A stretch of DNA of 46,673 nucleotides, taken from the NCBI GenBank assembly GCA_024684065.1, contig JAIKXO010000051.1, positions 1-46,673 of the forward strand. Reading direction: 5' to 3'. Made by a program: the position numbers and the translations under genes. Below are positions 34,069 through 43,506 of this stretch, piece after piece. This DNA is from Lachnospiraceae bacterium. GTDB taxonomy: Bacteria > Bacillota_A > Clostridia > Lachnospirales > Lachnospiraceae. The notes beneath the pieces are model-generated. The model had not been told where the DNA came from and searched no databases. It worked only from the letters and a program-made list of their open reading frames with translations. Positions within the stretch are counted from its first letter, which is position 1; every line of letters starts with the position of its first letter.

Positions 34069-37000
34069 ATGGATGATTATAGAAAAAAAGGACGGTTTCG
34101 GTCACCGTTTTCAAGCAGTATAAAATTAGACAGGACGGATTATGACCGGGATTCAGACCCGTCCAAAACGTTGTTTGACAGGGATGAACTGAGCCTTCCT
34201 TTTTCCGATCCCATGCCCGGGAATTCGTTTGGGAGCAAGGATCTTGAAACGTTGAGCACTGTATACGGACGGCTAAGCTCGGAGCTCCTGAGCGTGATCA
34301 AAGGCCAGGATCAGGCGGTTAAGAAGTTTGTGGAAGGGTGCTTTGAGGGGGAGCTTTTTCAGGATACGGAAGAGAATAACCGCCCAAAGTCCTATTTCTT
34401 CTTCTTCGGACCTCCGGGAACCGGGAAAACCCTGCTTGCGGAGACAGCGGCAAGATCATTGGATCTTCCCTGCGACCGTTATGACATGAGCGATTATGCC
34501 ATGGAGTATTCCCACGAGGAGCTTATCGGCACGTCAAGGATCTATGATAATGCCAGGGAAGGGCGCCTGGTGGATTTTGTGATGAAAAATCCCCGCTGTC
34601 TGCTTATCTTCGATGAGATCGAGAAGGCTCATATAAATGTTACCCGTCTTTTTCTGCAGATACTCGGGTCGGGATATCTTCGCAGTAAGTACAGTGAGGA
34701 GAACGTCAGCTTTAAGGAAGCGATAGTTATATTTACCTCCAATGCCGGAAAGGAGCTTTATGAAGACCGTTCGGTAAATCTGACGCTTCTGCCTGAGAGG
34801 GTTCTTATTGATGCTGTACAGAGGGAGAAGAATTCACGCGGCGAGCAGGTGCTTCCTGCCGAAATCTGTTCAAGGATCGCAGCAGGCAATACGATCCTGT
34901 TCAACCATCTGAATATCCGCCATCTGACCGAAATGGTAAGCGCGGGCTTTGACAGGGTCGCTGACAGCATGTACGGAGAATACCGTTTAAAGGTCAGTTA
35001 TTCCCCAAAGCTTCCGTTATTGTTCCTTTATAACCGGGGCAGCGAGATCGATGCGAGGATCGCGTCCAGACAGAGCGGCAATTTCCTGAAAAAGGAAATA
35101 TATGAGCTTGTACGTCAGCTTGAAAAACGTCAGGATGATAACAGAATAACATCGCTATGCTTTGATGTGGAGTGGGAGAAGGTCGATCCGGAACTTAAGC
35201 CTCTTTTTGAAAACGAGGGAAGAACAAGGGTGCTGGTTTTTTCGGGGGAAGAGACTGTAGAGCGGCTTACGATCGATGAAGAGCATTATGAGGTCTTTCA
35301 TGCACAGAGTGTGGAGAGGGCAAGGGAGCTTTTAAAATACGATTTTGCGGCTGCTTTTATCGATCCGTTTTTCGGGAGCCTCGGGGATAATGACCGGATC
35401 TTAAGTATTGCTGACTATAATACGGCGGGAGTTACTTTTTTCCATGAACTGATGGAGACAGGAAGAGGGCTTCCCGTATATATGATCGATGTCAATCCTC
35501 CGTTTTCGGAGGTGGATCTGCGTACATTTCTGCAGGAGGGCGCGGCAGGCGTGATAAGGCCTGACGGGAATGATATTAAGGAGAGCTTTGATTCTATAAT
35601 GGATGAGATCTATATGGAAAAGCAGAGTCTGTCTTTTTCAGGCAGGGGCTTTGTCGTAGATTTCAAAACCAGGCAGGATATCGGCGATAACGGGTCGGTC
35701 CGTATTGAATTCTATGATCTTAAGAAGAGAATGGCGGTGGATCTTGACAGCAGGGGTGCGCTGCTTGACGAAGCAGAGCGTCCGAATGTGAAATTTGACG
35801 ATGTGATCGGAGCGGAGAGCGCTAAGGAAGAGCTTCGGTATTTTATAAACTTTTTACGGAATTCAAGAGAGTTTCTTCTAAACGGAAACAAAGCACCGGG
35901 AGGCGTACTGCTTTACGGCCCTCCGGGAACCGGAAAGACGATGCTCGCAAAGGCCATGGCCGGAGAATCCGATGTTTCCTTTATTCATACCAATGCTTCA
36001 GACTTCGCGAATCGTTTTGTGGGCGAAAGCGAGGAGAATATCAGGAGAATGTTTCGAAGAGCCCGTAAATATGCGCCGTCTATCATCTTTATCGATGAGA
36101 TCGATGCTATCGGAAAACAACGGACAGGCGAAGATCCGCACAGGGAGGCCATGTTAAATACTCTGCTGACCCAGATGCAGGGCTTTGCGGGAGCAGATCC
36201 TGACAGACCGGTTTTCGTACTGGCAGCCACCAATTACGGGACCGGCGGCGAAGGCAGGGATAAGGGCATCGGCGCTTTGGATGAGGCTCTTGTCAGGCGT
36301 TTTGACAATAAGATTTACGTAGATCTTCCAAATGAGGAGGAGAGAAAACGCTATATCATAAAGCAGTTAGAGAAGAAGAACTTAAGGCTTGCGGATGATG
36401 TCATAGAGAATGTAGCCGAGAGGACGCCGGGAGAGAGCCTTGCCATAATCCAGAATATAATCGATCTTGCTTTCCGTGAAGCCGGAAGGGAGAATAAGAA
36501 AATGGATGCTCAGCTTCTTTTAAAGGCTCTGGAGGATTACAAACACGGGGAGAAAAAGGAACATGGAGAGGATTATTATAAACGGGTGGCCGTTCATGAG
36601 ACCGGACATGCCTTTGTTTCTTATATAAGCGGTGACGTTCCTTCCTATATCACGATCGAGTCCAGGGGAGATTTCGGCGGTTATATGCAGCATGCCAATA
36701 ATGAGGATACGCCGGATTATACGAAAAAAGACCTTATCGGCAGGATCCGCACGGCTCTTGCGGGGCGCGCGGCGGAAACGGTTTTCTATGGGCAGGAGCT
36801 TGCCAGTAACACGGGTGCTTCCGGGGATCTTAAGACGGCGACAGACCTGGCGTTTCATATTCTCTGCTCTTATGGGATGGACGAGGGAAGGCTTACTGTG
36901 CTCTCGAAAGAGGAGATCCTCTCGTCCTCTTTAGCGCCTGATTATGTATCCCGGGTGGAAGAGCTTTTGAAAAATGAAATGGAAAAGACGCTTAAGATAG

Positions 37001-37116
37001 TGGCTGAAAATAAGGAGATCATCCGGGCAGCCTCCCAGGAGCTTATAAAAAAGAACCATCTTACGGGTGCGGAATTTTCAAAGCTCATGGAGGAAAATGG
37101 CGTATCACACGGGTAA
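34069..37116 (+). CDS. chimeric AAA+ protease: ClpB-like AAA, receiver-like middle, FtsH-like AAA and M41 peptidase
   Basis: A 1015-residue soluble protein with two different AAA+ engines. About residues 60-360 form a Clp/ClpB-type AAA domain (FFFGPPGTGKTLLAETAA near 111-128; LLIFDEIEKAH near 178-188; AIVIFTSNAGKEL sensor). About residues 385-525 resemble a receiver fold (RVLVFSGEE, FAAAFIDPFFGSLGDNDR) without a convincing phospho-site. About residues 580-800 form an FtsH-type AAA (LLYGPPGTGKTMLAKAMAGE near 614; IIFIDEIDAIGKQR near 669). The M41 zinc protease follows, with HETGH near 842 and the third ligand in ASGDLKTATDLAF. No FtsH membrane segments are present. It would unfold and degrade proteins in the cytosol. 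Two genes with related AAA parts follow. Confidence 0.93.
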   Translation: MDDYRKKGRFRSPFSSSIKLDRTDYDRDSDPSKTLFDRDELSLPFSDPMPGNSFGSKDLETLSTVYGRLSSELLSVIKGQDQAVKKFVEGCFEGELFQDTEENNRPKSYFFFFGPPGTGKTLLAETAARSLDLPCDRYDMSDYAMEYSHEELIGTSRIYDNAREGRLVDFVMKNPRCLLIFDEIEKAHINVTRLFLQILGSGYLRSKYSEENVSFKEAIVIFTSNAGKELYEDRSVNLTLLPERVLIDAVQREKNSRGEQVLPAEICSRIAAGNTILFNHLNIRHLTEMVSAGFDRVADSMYGEYRLKVSYSPKLPLLFLYNRGSEIDARIASRQSGNFLKKEIYELVRQLEKRQDDNRITSLCFDVEWEKVDPELKPLFENEGRTRVLVFSGEETVERLTIDEEHYEVFHAQSVERARELLKYDFAAAFIDPFFGSLGDNDRILSIADYNTAGVTFFHELMETGRGLPVYMIDVNPPFSEVDLRTFLQEGAAGVIRPDGNDIKESFDSIMDEIYMEKQSLSFSGRGFVVDFKTRQDIGDNGSVRIEFYDLKKRMAVDLDSRGALLDEAERPNVKFDDVIGAESAKEELRYFINFLRNSREFLLNGNKAPGGVLLYGPPGTGKTMLAKAMAGESDVSFIHTNASDFANRFVGESEENIRRMFRRARKYAPSIIFIDEIDAIGKQRTGEDPHREAMLNTLLTQMQGFAGADPDRPVFVLAATNYGTGGEGRDKGIGALDEALVRRFDNKIYVDLPNEEERKRYIIKQLEKKNLRLADDVIENVAERTPGESLAIIQNIIDLAFREAGRENKKMDAQLLLKALEDYKHGEKKEHGEDYYKRVAVHETGHAFVSYISGDVPSYITIESRGDFGGYMQHANNEDTPDYTKKDLIGRIRTALAGRAAETVFYGQELASNTGASGDLKTATDLAFHILCSYGMDEGRLTVLSKEEILSSSLAPDYVSRVEELLKNEMEKTLKIVAENKEIIRAASQELIKKNHLTGAEFSKLMEENGVSHG

Positions 37117-37269
37117 AAGAGTTAAACTGCAGAAATGAGATATAGTAAAGACCGGCCGGATCGATAAGGATTAAGTCCGTATGTAAAAAATCTGTATTTT
37201 ATAAAAATGAAGAAGTGATTCAGATCCGGTTTACGGACCGGACAGGCACCGGAGGAAGCAGACACAGAT

Positions 37270-39222
37270 ATGAGCAGACGAAGCTGTATCAGAGTGGGTT
37301 ATTTTTTAGCCCCGCAGGATCGCAGGAAGATAGGCGAGAAACAGATACACGAATATATCCTGGATCATTACCGGAGTGTTTTTAAGGAAAGAATATTCGG
37401 TATTGAAAATGACGCAGGAAAAACGATCGTTTTTAACATAATGGACATTGAAAAAGAGCAGGTTGAAGAGCTGGCGCTCGAACTTGTTCCCAAGCTCGAT
37501 CTTACGGAGTCGTCGTTTTATGTTGTTACGGACTTATATGACAGGGTTGAAGCCGTATCCGGAGATACAGACGGGCAGGAAACCGATGATGAAAAGACAC
37601 AGGCGCTTAAAGAGGTGGAGCAGTTAGTGGGGGTGGAGGATTTTAAGGCTCTCTGCCGGAGGATAGCGGCTGTCTCAGAATCCGGGGATGCCCTGATCCT
37701 TAAGGAACGTCTTTCCGGATGCGCCTTTCTTTTCTCTGTTTCCGGCGGCGACGGGTTTACAAGATATCTGCAGCTGTTAAGCCGTATTCTGGGTCTTCTG
37801 GATACAGAGAGAGGTAACTGCCGGATACTGGAAGTAAAAAAAGCTGAAAGCTATGAGAGAATGGTCGATATCATGGAGGATACCGATCATGACGGCGAAA
37901 TGGTATCCTTTGATCTGACCTATAAGATGGATAAGGCAGATACCGGGGAATTCAGGGGCTTTATCAGGAAGATGCGGAAAAAATGCAGGGATAAGGTCCC
38001 GGTCTTTAAGATCCCGTATTCGGAGGGAAGGGAAAAGGAAAGCCTTATCAGGGCTGTATCTTCGGTATTTACTCTGATCGTTATTGACGTGGAGCCATTT
38101 ACGACTGAGCAATACAGCAAATACGCGATACAAAAGCTCTCAGAGAAGAGGTTTAAGATAGAAAATAAGGCTAAGGACGAGCTTTGCGATCTGATAGTAC
38201 AGAAAAGAAATGAAAAGCATTTTTACGGTTTCCACTCCGTTAATAATCTTGTAAATGAGATCATATATCAGAAAATGCTGGCTCAGATCAGGGGGAATAA
38301 AAAAATGTCGCTTGTTATAAGAGAAAAAGATCTGATGCCTATGATCGAAAAATGCAGGGCAGAGCAGGGAGGCTTAAATGCCCTGGATGAGATGATAGGG
38401 ATCGATGAGGTGAAGGAAAGGATAGATGAGATCATAGTGCAGTTAGAGCTTGCAAAGAACCTGCCTCCGGAGGAAAAGCCCGCCATGCATATGTTGTTTA
38501 CCGGTAATCCCGGAACAGGAAAGACGACAGTGGCAAGGCTGCTTGGAAAGATACTTAAGGAGAAGAACGTTCTTTCCAGGGGACGGTTCTTTGAGCGCAG
38601 CGGCCGCGAGCTTGTGGGAAAATATATAGGGGAGACTGCCCCGATCACTAATTCGATATGCCGTGATGCGTATGGATCGGTTCTGTTCATAGATGAGGCG
38701 TATACCCTTTATCATGCTGACGACGGAAAGGATTTCGGTAAGGAAGCGTTAGATACGCTGCTGACGCAGATGGAGAACCACAGGCAGGATTTTATCGTGA
38801 TATTTTCAGGCTATTCAGACAGGATGAAGGAAATGCTTGAGGCAAATCCGGGGCTTAAGAGCCGTATCCCGCATGAGGTGAAATTCCGCAATTTTACGCG
38901 GGAGGAATTATTCGACATTTATATGAGCATGGCAGCAAAATTATATCGTTATACGGATGACCTTGCCAAAGAAGCAGGGAATTACTTCCTGTCTCTGTCT
39001 GAGGAACTGATCGAAAATGAGTCGTTTTCCAATGCGAGATTTGTCAGGAACCTTTACGAGAGGACGGTTTCAAAGGCGGCTCTCAGGCTTCAGGCGGCAT
39101 CGGGAGGAAGGAATATAGACGGAAGTAAGATCACCCTTACGGGAGAGGATTTTCGCAAGGCGAGCGAAGCCTCGGAATTTAAAGATCTGATGGTGAAGAA
39201 AAGCAGGTTCGGGTTTCAGTAA
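37270..39222 (+). CDS. CbbX/SpoVK-like AAA+ protein with degenerate N-terminal AAA domain
   Basis: A 650-residue protein. The C-terminal ~290 residues form an active CbbX/SpoVK-type AAA+ domain: ALDEMIGIDEVKERIDEI, Walker A LFTGNPGTGKTTVARLLG (near 410), GRELVGKYIGETAP, Walker B SVLFIDEAYTLYH (near 470) and the arginine-finger region NPGLKSRIPHEVKF. The part from about 110 to 345 looks like an inactive AAA domain. Its P-loop position reads SVSGGDGFTRYLQLL (no GKT), and it is similar along its length to the next gene product. The first ~100 residues (SRRSCIRVGYFLAP) are unassigned. The start is ATG 37270 with GGAGGA about 13 nt upstream. Related AAA proteins remodel partner complexes. It lies 153 bp after the FtsH chimera. 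Confidence 0.88.
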   Translation: MSRRSCIRVGYFLAPQDRRKIGEKQIHEYILDHYRSVFKERIFGIENDAGKTIVFNIMDIEKEQVEELALELVPKLDLTESSFYVVTDLYDRVEAVSGDTDGQETDDEKTQALKEVEQLVGVEDFKALCRRIAAVSESGDALILKERLSGCAFLFSVSGGDGFTRYLQLLSRILGLLDTERGNCRILEVKKAESYERMVDIMEDTDHDGEMVSFDLTYKMDKADTGEFRGFIRKMRKKCRDKVPVFKIPYSEGREKESLIRAVSSVFTLIVIDVEPFTTEQYSKYAIQKLSEKRFKIENKAKDELCDLIVQKRNEKHFYGFHSVNNLVNEIIYQKMLAQIRGNKKMSLVIREKDLMPMIEKCRAEQGGLNALDEMIGIDEVKERIDEIIVQLELAKNLPPEEKPAMHMLFTGNPGTGKTTVARLLGKILKEKNVLSRGRFFERSGRELVGKYIGETAPITNSICRDAYGSVLFIDEAYTLYHADDGKDFGKEALDTLLTQMENHRQDFIVIFSGYSDRMKEMLEANPGLKSRIPHEVKFRNFTREELFDIYMSMAAKLYRYTDDLAKEAGNYFLSLSEELIENESFSNARFVRNLYERTVSKAALRLQAASGGRNIDGSKITLTGEDFRKASEASEFKDLMVKKSRFGFQ

Positions 39223-39247
39223 AACCATATAACAGGAGATCATTTCA

Positions 39248-40000
39248 TTGGAAAAAAAAGTAGATACTCTTATCGGAGCGGAAGAGCTGAAGCGTTATGT
39301 GAATGAGCTTTATAAGCTGTATTATCATATTTCGGAACAAAATCCTTATTTTAAGGATACCCTGAATGAAAGAGTGATCCTTCTTTCCATAAACGAGGGG
39401 GACGGGCTGACTACATGGCTTAAGAGCATTGCAGGGATCAGGGGGCTTCTTAACAATGAGGACGATATTCCTATAGAGGAATATGAGCTCAGGCTTCCGA
39501 ATCTTGCGGATGCTAAAAACTTGGATGAGGTATCTGACAGGGATATTGTACTTAACACGATAGAGACGGATGATATTCTTTACCCAGATTATATGAGGCT
39601 TCTTTGCATTGATATTACAAAATGGGTGGATGCCGTGGACAGTCCCGCTTTTCGTGCGGTCCTTTCCCGATTGAGACAGCATCTGGACGAACAGTTCCTG
39701 GTGTTCAGGATCCCGGCTGTGGATGAAGTGACATTCAGGACCGTGAAAGAAGCGATCGGATGGTTTATGAATGTCGACGGGCTATACTGTCCTCCTTATG
39801 GGATCGATGATTATCTGAAGTATGGGATGAAAAGACTTAAAAAGCAGAAAGTCGTGGTCGGGAATGGGATTGAGGAGCTTTTCCGCGAGATCATCGCAGG
39901 AGAAAAAAGAGATCCGAATTTCTGCGGTTTTACAACCGTGCGCTGTCTGGCGGACAGGATGGTCCTGAACGCTTTATTTGATAAGTATTACACTCAGTAA
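39248..40000 (+). CDS. stand-alone degenerate AAA domain protein (paralogue of the preceding N-terminus)
   Basis: A 250-residue protein similar to the inactive AAA part of the preceding gene. SINEGDGLTTWLKSIAGIRG aligns with SVSGGDGFTRYLQLLSRILG, FRAVLSRLRQHLDEQFLVFR with FRGFIRKMRKKCRDKVPVFK, and PNFCGFTTVRCLADRMVLNA with KHFYGFHSVNNLVNEIIYQK. It has no Walker A lysine or Walker B acid pair, so ATPase activity is unlikely. It probably pairs with, or competes for, the CbbX-like protein. The start is a TTG (39248) behind AGGAGATCA, 25 bp after the previous stop. Confidence 0.8.
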   Translation: MEKKVDTLIGAEELKRYVNELYKLYYHISEQNPYFKDTLNERVILLSINEGDGLTTWLKSIAGIRGLLNNEDDIPIEEYELRLPNLADAKNLDEVSDRDIVLNTIETDDILYPDYMRLLCIDITKWVDAVDSPAFRAVLSRLRQHLDEQFLVFRIPAVDEVTFRTVKEAIGWFMNVDGLYCPPYGIDDYLKYGMKRLKKQKVVVGNGIEELFREIIAGEKRDPNFCGFTTVRCLADRMVLNALFDKYYTQ

Positions 40001-40098
40001 TTGTGTTGTTTTTACTCAGAGTTAGTTTATTATTAACGTTGAGCATAGCATGGCAGCTATGGTGTAACGGTAAGATATATGGTTAAACAGGGTGCAGG

Positions 40099-40953
40099 AT
40101 GGATCCAAGAGAGATAGAGCCGATCTATAATTATTATTTCATTACGGATGCCGAAGACGACGGGCTGACCCTTCAGATACCCGGATATTTTAAAGGGGAG
40201 GCGTTGATCGGTGAGCTGCATTATAACGGCGGTGAGCACGGGATCTTTGTGAGGAATAAGCATCAGCTTTTATTGTGTGATTATATTAATGAGGGCGTTC
40301 GGGCACTTTTAAATAACACATGTGATATATTTGTTTCAGAGACGGATTCAAAGCGGGAATATATGGGCAGGATAGTCCATGACGATATAGATGCCATGGC
40401 GGAAGAGGCACTGAAATTCCATGATTTTCGTTTTTTGTACCATCCCTTTCCCCAGTCCGACGGAGTTTTGAATCTTGGAGATGCGAGGTGTGAGCTCTGC
40501 GAAAGAAAAAAAGGAATTTATTATCTCGATCCTGTAATGGGTTTTTCTTTTTTTCATCCGGAAAGATACAGAGCGATCTGCCCTAAGTGTATTGAGGAGA
40601 ATAAAGCGGGGGATCTTTTCGGAAATCTGGGCCGGGAATACAGGTCGATAAACGGGGACAGCAGGGTTTACCGGGGTAATCTCCCGTTTTTGGACCGGGG
40701 ACAGCCCGCGGGCTTCTGGGCGATACACTGTAATGAGCTCGCGATATATCTTGGACAGTTAGAGCCTGAAGATCTTATCCCGCGGCTGAGGGAAGAGCTC
40801 ATATCGACCTGGGGAGGACTTCTTGATCCTTATGCTGAAATGGATCCCGAAGAGACGCTTTTCCGCTTTGAAAAAGGTGAATTGAACGCTTTTATATTCA
40901 GATGCGCAAACTGCGGGAGGGTGCTGTGCCGCTTTTCAGAGAATATTCCATGA
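40099..40953 (+). CDS. CbrC-family protein
   Basis: A 284-residue protein whose C-terminal half (about 125-284) is a CbrC (UPF0167) domain. It has the cysteine pair CELCERKKGIYYLDPV, ICPKCIEENKAGDLFGNLGR and the diagnostic FLDRGQPAGFWAIHCNELAI region. A last pair is in FIFRCANCGRVLC. The N-terminal 120 residues are unassigned. E. coli CbrC is linked to colicin E2 tolerance under the CreBC system; its biochemical role is unknown. The ribosome binding site is weak (GGTGCAGG adjacent to the ATG). Confidence 0.82.
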   Translation: MDPREIEPIYNYYFITDAEDDGLTLQIPGYFKGEALIGELHYNGGEHGIFVRNKHQLLLCDYINEGVRALLNNTCDIFVSETDSKREYMGRIVHDDIDAMAEEALKFHDFRFLYHPFPQSDGVLNLGDARCELCERKKGIYYLDPVMGFSFFHPERYRAICPKCIEENKAGDLFGNLGREYRSINGDSRVYRGNLPFLDRGQPAGFWAIHCNELAIYLGQLEPEDLIPRLREELISTWGGLLDPYAEMDPEETLFRFEKGELNAFIFRCANCGRVLCRFSENIP

Positions 40954-41024
40954 AATATTGAGGAGCCTTAAATTCAGAACTGCGCCGATCTGCCCTGCAG
41001 ATTGTGGATTTAGGCATAAGCGCC

Positions 41025-41078
41025 GGTTTATGCCGGAAAAATCCGGCATTTGCTTTGGTTTATGCCGGATAAGTCCGG
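41025..41078. repeat. tandem GGTTTATGCCGGA hairpins
   Basis: The 13-mer GGTTTATGCCGGA occurs at 41025 and 41057. Each copy continues into a hairpin (TGCCGGA-aaaa-TCCGGCA at 41031-41048; CCGGA-taag-TCCGG near 41065-41078). The first is followed by TTTGCTTT and may terminate the CbrC gene. Confidence 0.65.
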
Positions 41079-41132
41079 GCTGCAGCGCAGACCGGATCGT
41101 TACCTTGATTACTGCATATCCGGGAGGGTGAA

Positions 41133-41882
41133 ATGTACAGTGTGTATTTGGTGGATGATGATACGCTGATCCTTGAGGAACTTATCAATATAGTGCCATG
41201 GCTTGATAACGGTTTTGAGGTCGTGGGAAGCCAGACAAATCCTGAGCTGGCTCTTGAGGAGATCATGTTCCTTATGCCGGACGTTGTGTTCTGCGATCTG
41301 AAGATGCCGAAGATAGACGGAAACGAACTGATAAGACGCCTGAAGGAGAGAGGGATCGATGCTGCCTTTGTTATGATCTCGGCTTATGACAGTTTTGAAA
41401 ACGTGAGATCCTTTTTTAAGCAGTCGGGTTTTGATTATATATTAAAGCCGGTAAATATCGACGACATCCAGATGGTTCTTGAACGTATGGTCGGAATGCT
41501 TGCCGAAAAAAAGAAGAATGAGGACGTCGAAGTGCTGACGGAAAACCCCGGCTTTAACCAGCTTGTTTCCTACATAAATGAGCATTATGCGGAAAAGATC
41601 ACGTTAGATATGCTTTCCAAACGCTTCGCTTTCAGCAGGAACTATATCTGCGGGCTATTCTCCAGATATTACAATACTTCTTTAAGTGCCTATCTGACCA
41701 GGCTCAGGATGGAGCACGCCAAAATGCTCCTGTCCGATAAAACCAGGCTCATAAAGGAGGTCGCGGTAAGCTGCGGCTATTCCGATTATTATCATTTCTT
41801 CAGGGTCTTCAAATCCTACTACGGCGTTTCTCCAAAGGAAATGAAGGAGGCCGGCGGTACTTCGTACATACAGCAGCCGTAA
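41133..41882 (+). CDS. YesN-type response regulator with AraC DNA-binding domain
   Basis: A 249-residue two-component regulator. The receiver (about 1-125) has YLVDDDTLILEE, the phospho-acceptor in VVFCDLKMPKIDG (Asp55), MISAYDSF and DYILKPVN. The C-terminal AraC-type pair of helix-turn-helix motifs (about 140-240) has ITLDMLSKRFAFSRNYICGL and EVAVSCGYSDYYHFFRVFKS...GVSPKEMK. The ATG has GGGAGGGTGAA upstream. It heads the group with two binding proteins and a YesM-type kinase, so its partner kinase is almost certainly the product of 44859-46520. Target promoters are not identified. Confidence 0.93.
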   Translation: MYSVYLVDDDTLILEELINIVPWLDNGFEVVGSQTNPELALEEIMFLMPDVVFCDLKMPKIDGNELIRRLKERGIDAAFVMISAYDSFENVRSFFKQSGFDYILKPVNIDDIQMVLERMVGMLAEKKKNEDVEVLTENPGFNQLVSYINEHYAEKITLDMLSKRFAFSRNYICGLFSRYYNTSLSAYLTRLRMEHAKMLLSDKTRLIKEVAVSCGYSDYYHFFRVFKSYYGVSPKEMKEAGGTSYIQQP

Positions 41883-41988
41883 CGCTGTTATTATAAGGAT
41901 CCTTGTCCTGCCGGCAGTTCTGCCGGTTCTTGTCTATATTTGCGTGTTTTATTATAATATGATCCAAAGAATCTTATTATTTCCCCGG

Positions 41989-43476
41989 ATGACGATGAAA
42001 AGTTTTAATTTAAGCAGCAGGATACCACATAACAGGAAACAGGCCGGAAAAATATTTAAAAAATGTTTTCATCTTATGGCAATGATCGTTTTCATTCTGT
42101 TTTTCTCAGGCTGTGCCGGTGAAACAGAGCCCGTTTTACTGCGTGTGGCGATCCCGTATTCGGATCATGTCCAGGATCCCGAAACCAATTATTATATCAA
42201 CTGGCTTGAAGAGAAAACCGGTTTTCAGATAGAACCGGTAACAGTCAGTCAGACAAACGGCGCCGATTATCTTTCCGCGCTCTTTGCGTCGGATTCGGAC
42301 ATGGATATAGTAATGTTCGGAGAAGATTTTGAAATATCCGAACAGGACCTTATTTCCCATGAAGAAGCAGGAGAGCTTGCAAAGAGGGAAGACGGTTCAT
42401 ATTTCTATCCGAATATCGGAAGGAAGGCCTCCGGCGATTGCGGGCAGATCCTCTGGATCAATGCCGGATGGCTTAAGCGGCTTGGGCTTAAGATGCCCGA
42501 AAATACAGAGAAATTTAAGGAAATGCTTACAGCCTTTCGGGATCTTGACCCGAACGGAAACGGTATAAAGGACGAGATCCCGCTTATCGGAAGCTGTAAA
42601 AACTATGCATTTAACCCTGTCGAGCTGGTACTGAATTCCTTTTGCTATAATGATCCCCTGCATAACAGGATGTTTGCGGATATGAACGGTCAGGAAAAAA
42701 GTGCGGTGCTTACCGACGGGTTCCGGGATGGGATCGTTTTCTGCCATCTGTTGTATGAGGAGGGGCTTTTGGATGAAAGAACATTCACTTATTCAAAGGA
42801 AGCTCTTTCAGAGCTTTTAAATTCTCCTCTGGATCTTGTAGGCGCATTTACCACGGATTCGATCTCTGATGTCCTTTATCAGGGAAATTCAGAGATCATG
42901 GCAAGATTCATGCATGCCGCGCCTTTTGAAGGTCCATGGGGAGAAAAACATGCCCTGTATGTCGGGAGGGTGCCTGATATAGGCGCCGTGATCCCTTCTA
43001 AATCCCGGCATAAAACAGAGGCTGAGCTGCTGCTTGCAACAATGATGACGGAAGAAGCCTCCCTTATAGCCCGTTACGGAGAGGAAGGCGTGGACTGGGA
43101 TTACTCTGACGGGCTGGATGTCAGTATATTCGGGACCCCTTCTACTATCGTGACAGAGAATTATATCTGGAATACACCCCAGAACAAGCACTTAAACGGG
43201 ATCGGTGTTATGGTGGTTCCGGAAAAGTATTTAAGGGGCGTTACCTGGAACGGCGCAAATTCCGATGCGGAATATATCGATGCCAGAGCCCAGATGAGTT
43301 ACAGCGCATTTTTGCCGGAGCAGATCTCTGAGGACCGTTATGACAGCGGGCTTTCTGCTTATATGGACAGTGAGATCACAGCTTTTGTGGCAGGAGAAAA
43401 GGACGCTCTGAATGACGGGGAGTGGGAGGAGTTTACGAAAGCTTTGAAGCGATATGGTGTCAGGCAGGGTAAATAA
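41989..43476 (+). CDS. extracellular solute-binding lipoprotein (family 1 type)
   Basis: A 495-residue exported lipoprotein. The signal has a basic N-region (HNRKQAGKIFKKC), a hydrophobic core (MAMIVFILFF) and an FSGC lipobox (Cys near 42). The mature part is a cluster-B-like binding protein: VAIPYSDHVQDPETNYYINW, WLEEKTGFQIEPVTV, LDPNGNGIKDEIPLIGS and LNDGEWEEFTKALKRYGV, the style of LplA/carbohydrate-binding lipoproteins in Lachnospiraceae. The start is uncertain (41989, 41995 or GTG 41944) because none has a good ribosome binding site. No permease lies nearby, so it may act as a receptor for the adjacent sensor kinase, or serve transporters elsewhere. The ligand is unknown. Confidence 0.83.
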   Translation: MTMKSFNLSSRIPHNRKQAGKIFKKCFHLMAMIVFILFFSGCAGETEPVLLRVAIPYSDHVQDPETNYYINWLEEKTGFQIEPVTVSQTNGADYLSALFASDSDMDIVMFGEDFEISEQDLISHEEAGELAKREDGSYFYPNIGRKASGDCGQILWINAGWLKRLGLKMPENTEKFKEMLTAFRDLDPNGNGIKDEIPLIGSCKNYAFNPVELVLNSFCYNDPLHNRMFADMNGQEKSAVLTDGFRDGIVFCHLLYEEGLLDERTFTYSKEALSELLNSPLDLVGAFTTDSISDVLYQGNSEIMARFMHAAPFEGPWGEKHALYVGRVPDIGAVIPSKSRHKTEAELLLATMMTEEASLIARYGEEGVDWDYSDGLDVSIFGTPSTIVTENYIWNTPQNKHLNGIGVMVVPEKYLRGVTWNGANSDAEYIDARAQMSYSAFLPEQISEDRYDSGLSAYMDSEITAFVAGEKDALNDGEWEEFTKALKRYGVRQGK

Positions 43477-43506
43477 ACGAAGCAAAGGATCGGAAAGCAC
43501 AGGCTT

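Noticed and set aside
40048..40090. tRNA-like stretch (GGCAGCTATGGTGTAACGGTAA)
   Set aside because: It resembles a tRNA 5' half, but the D-stem does not close and no anticodon arm, T-arm or CCA-side acceptor pairing follows.
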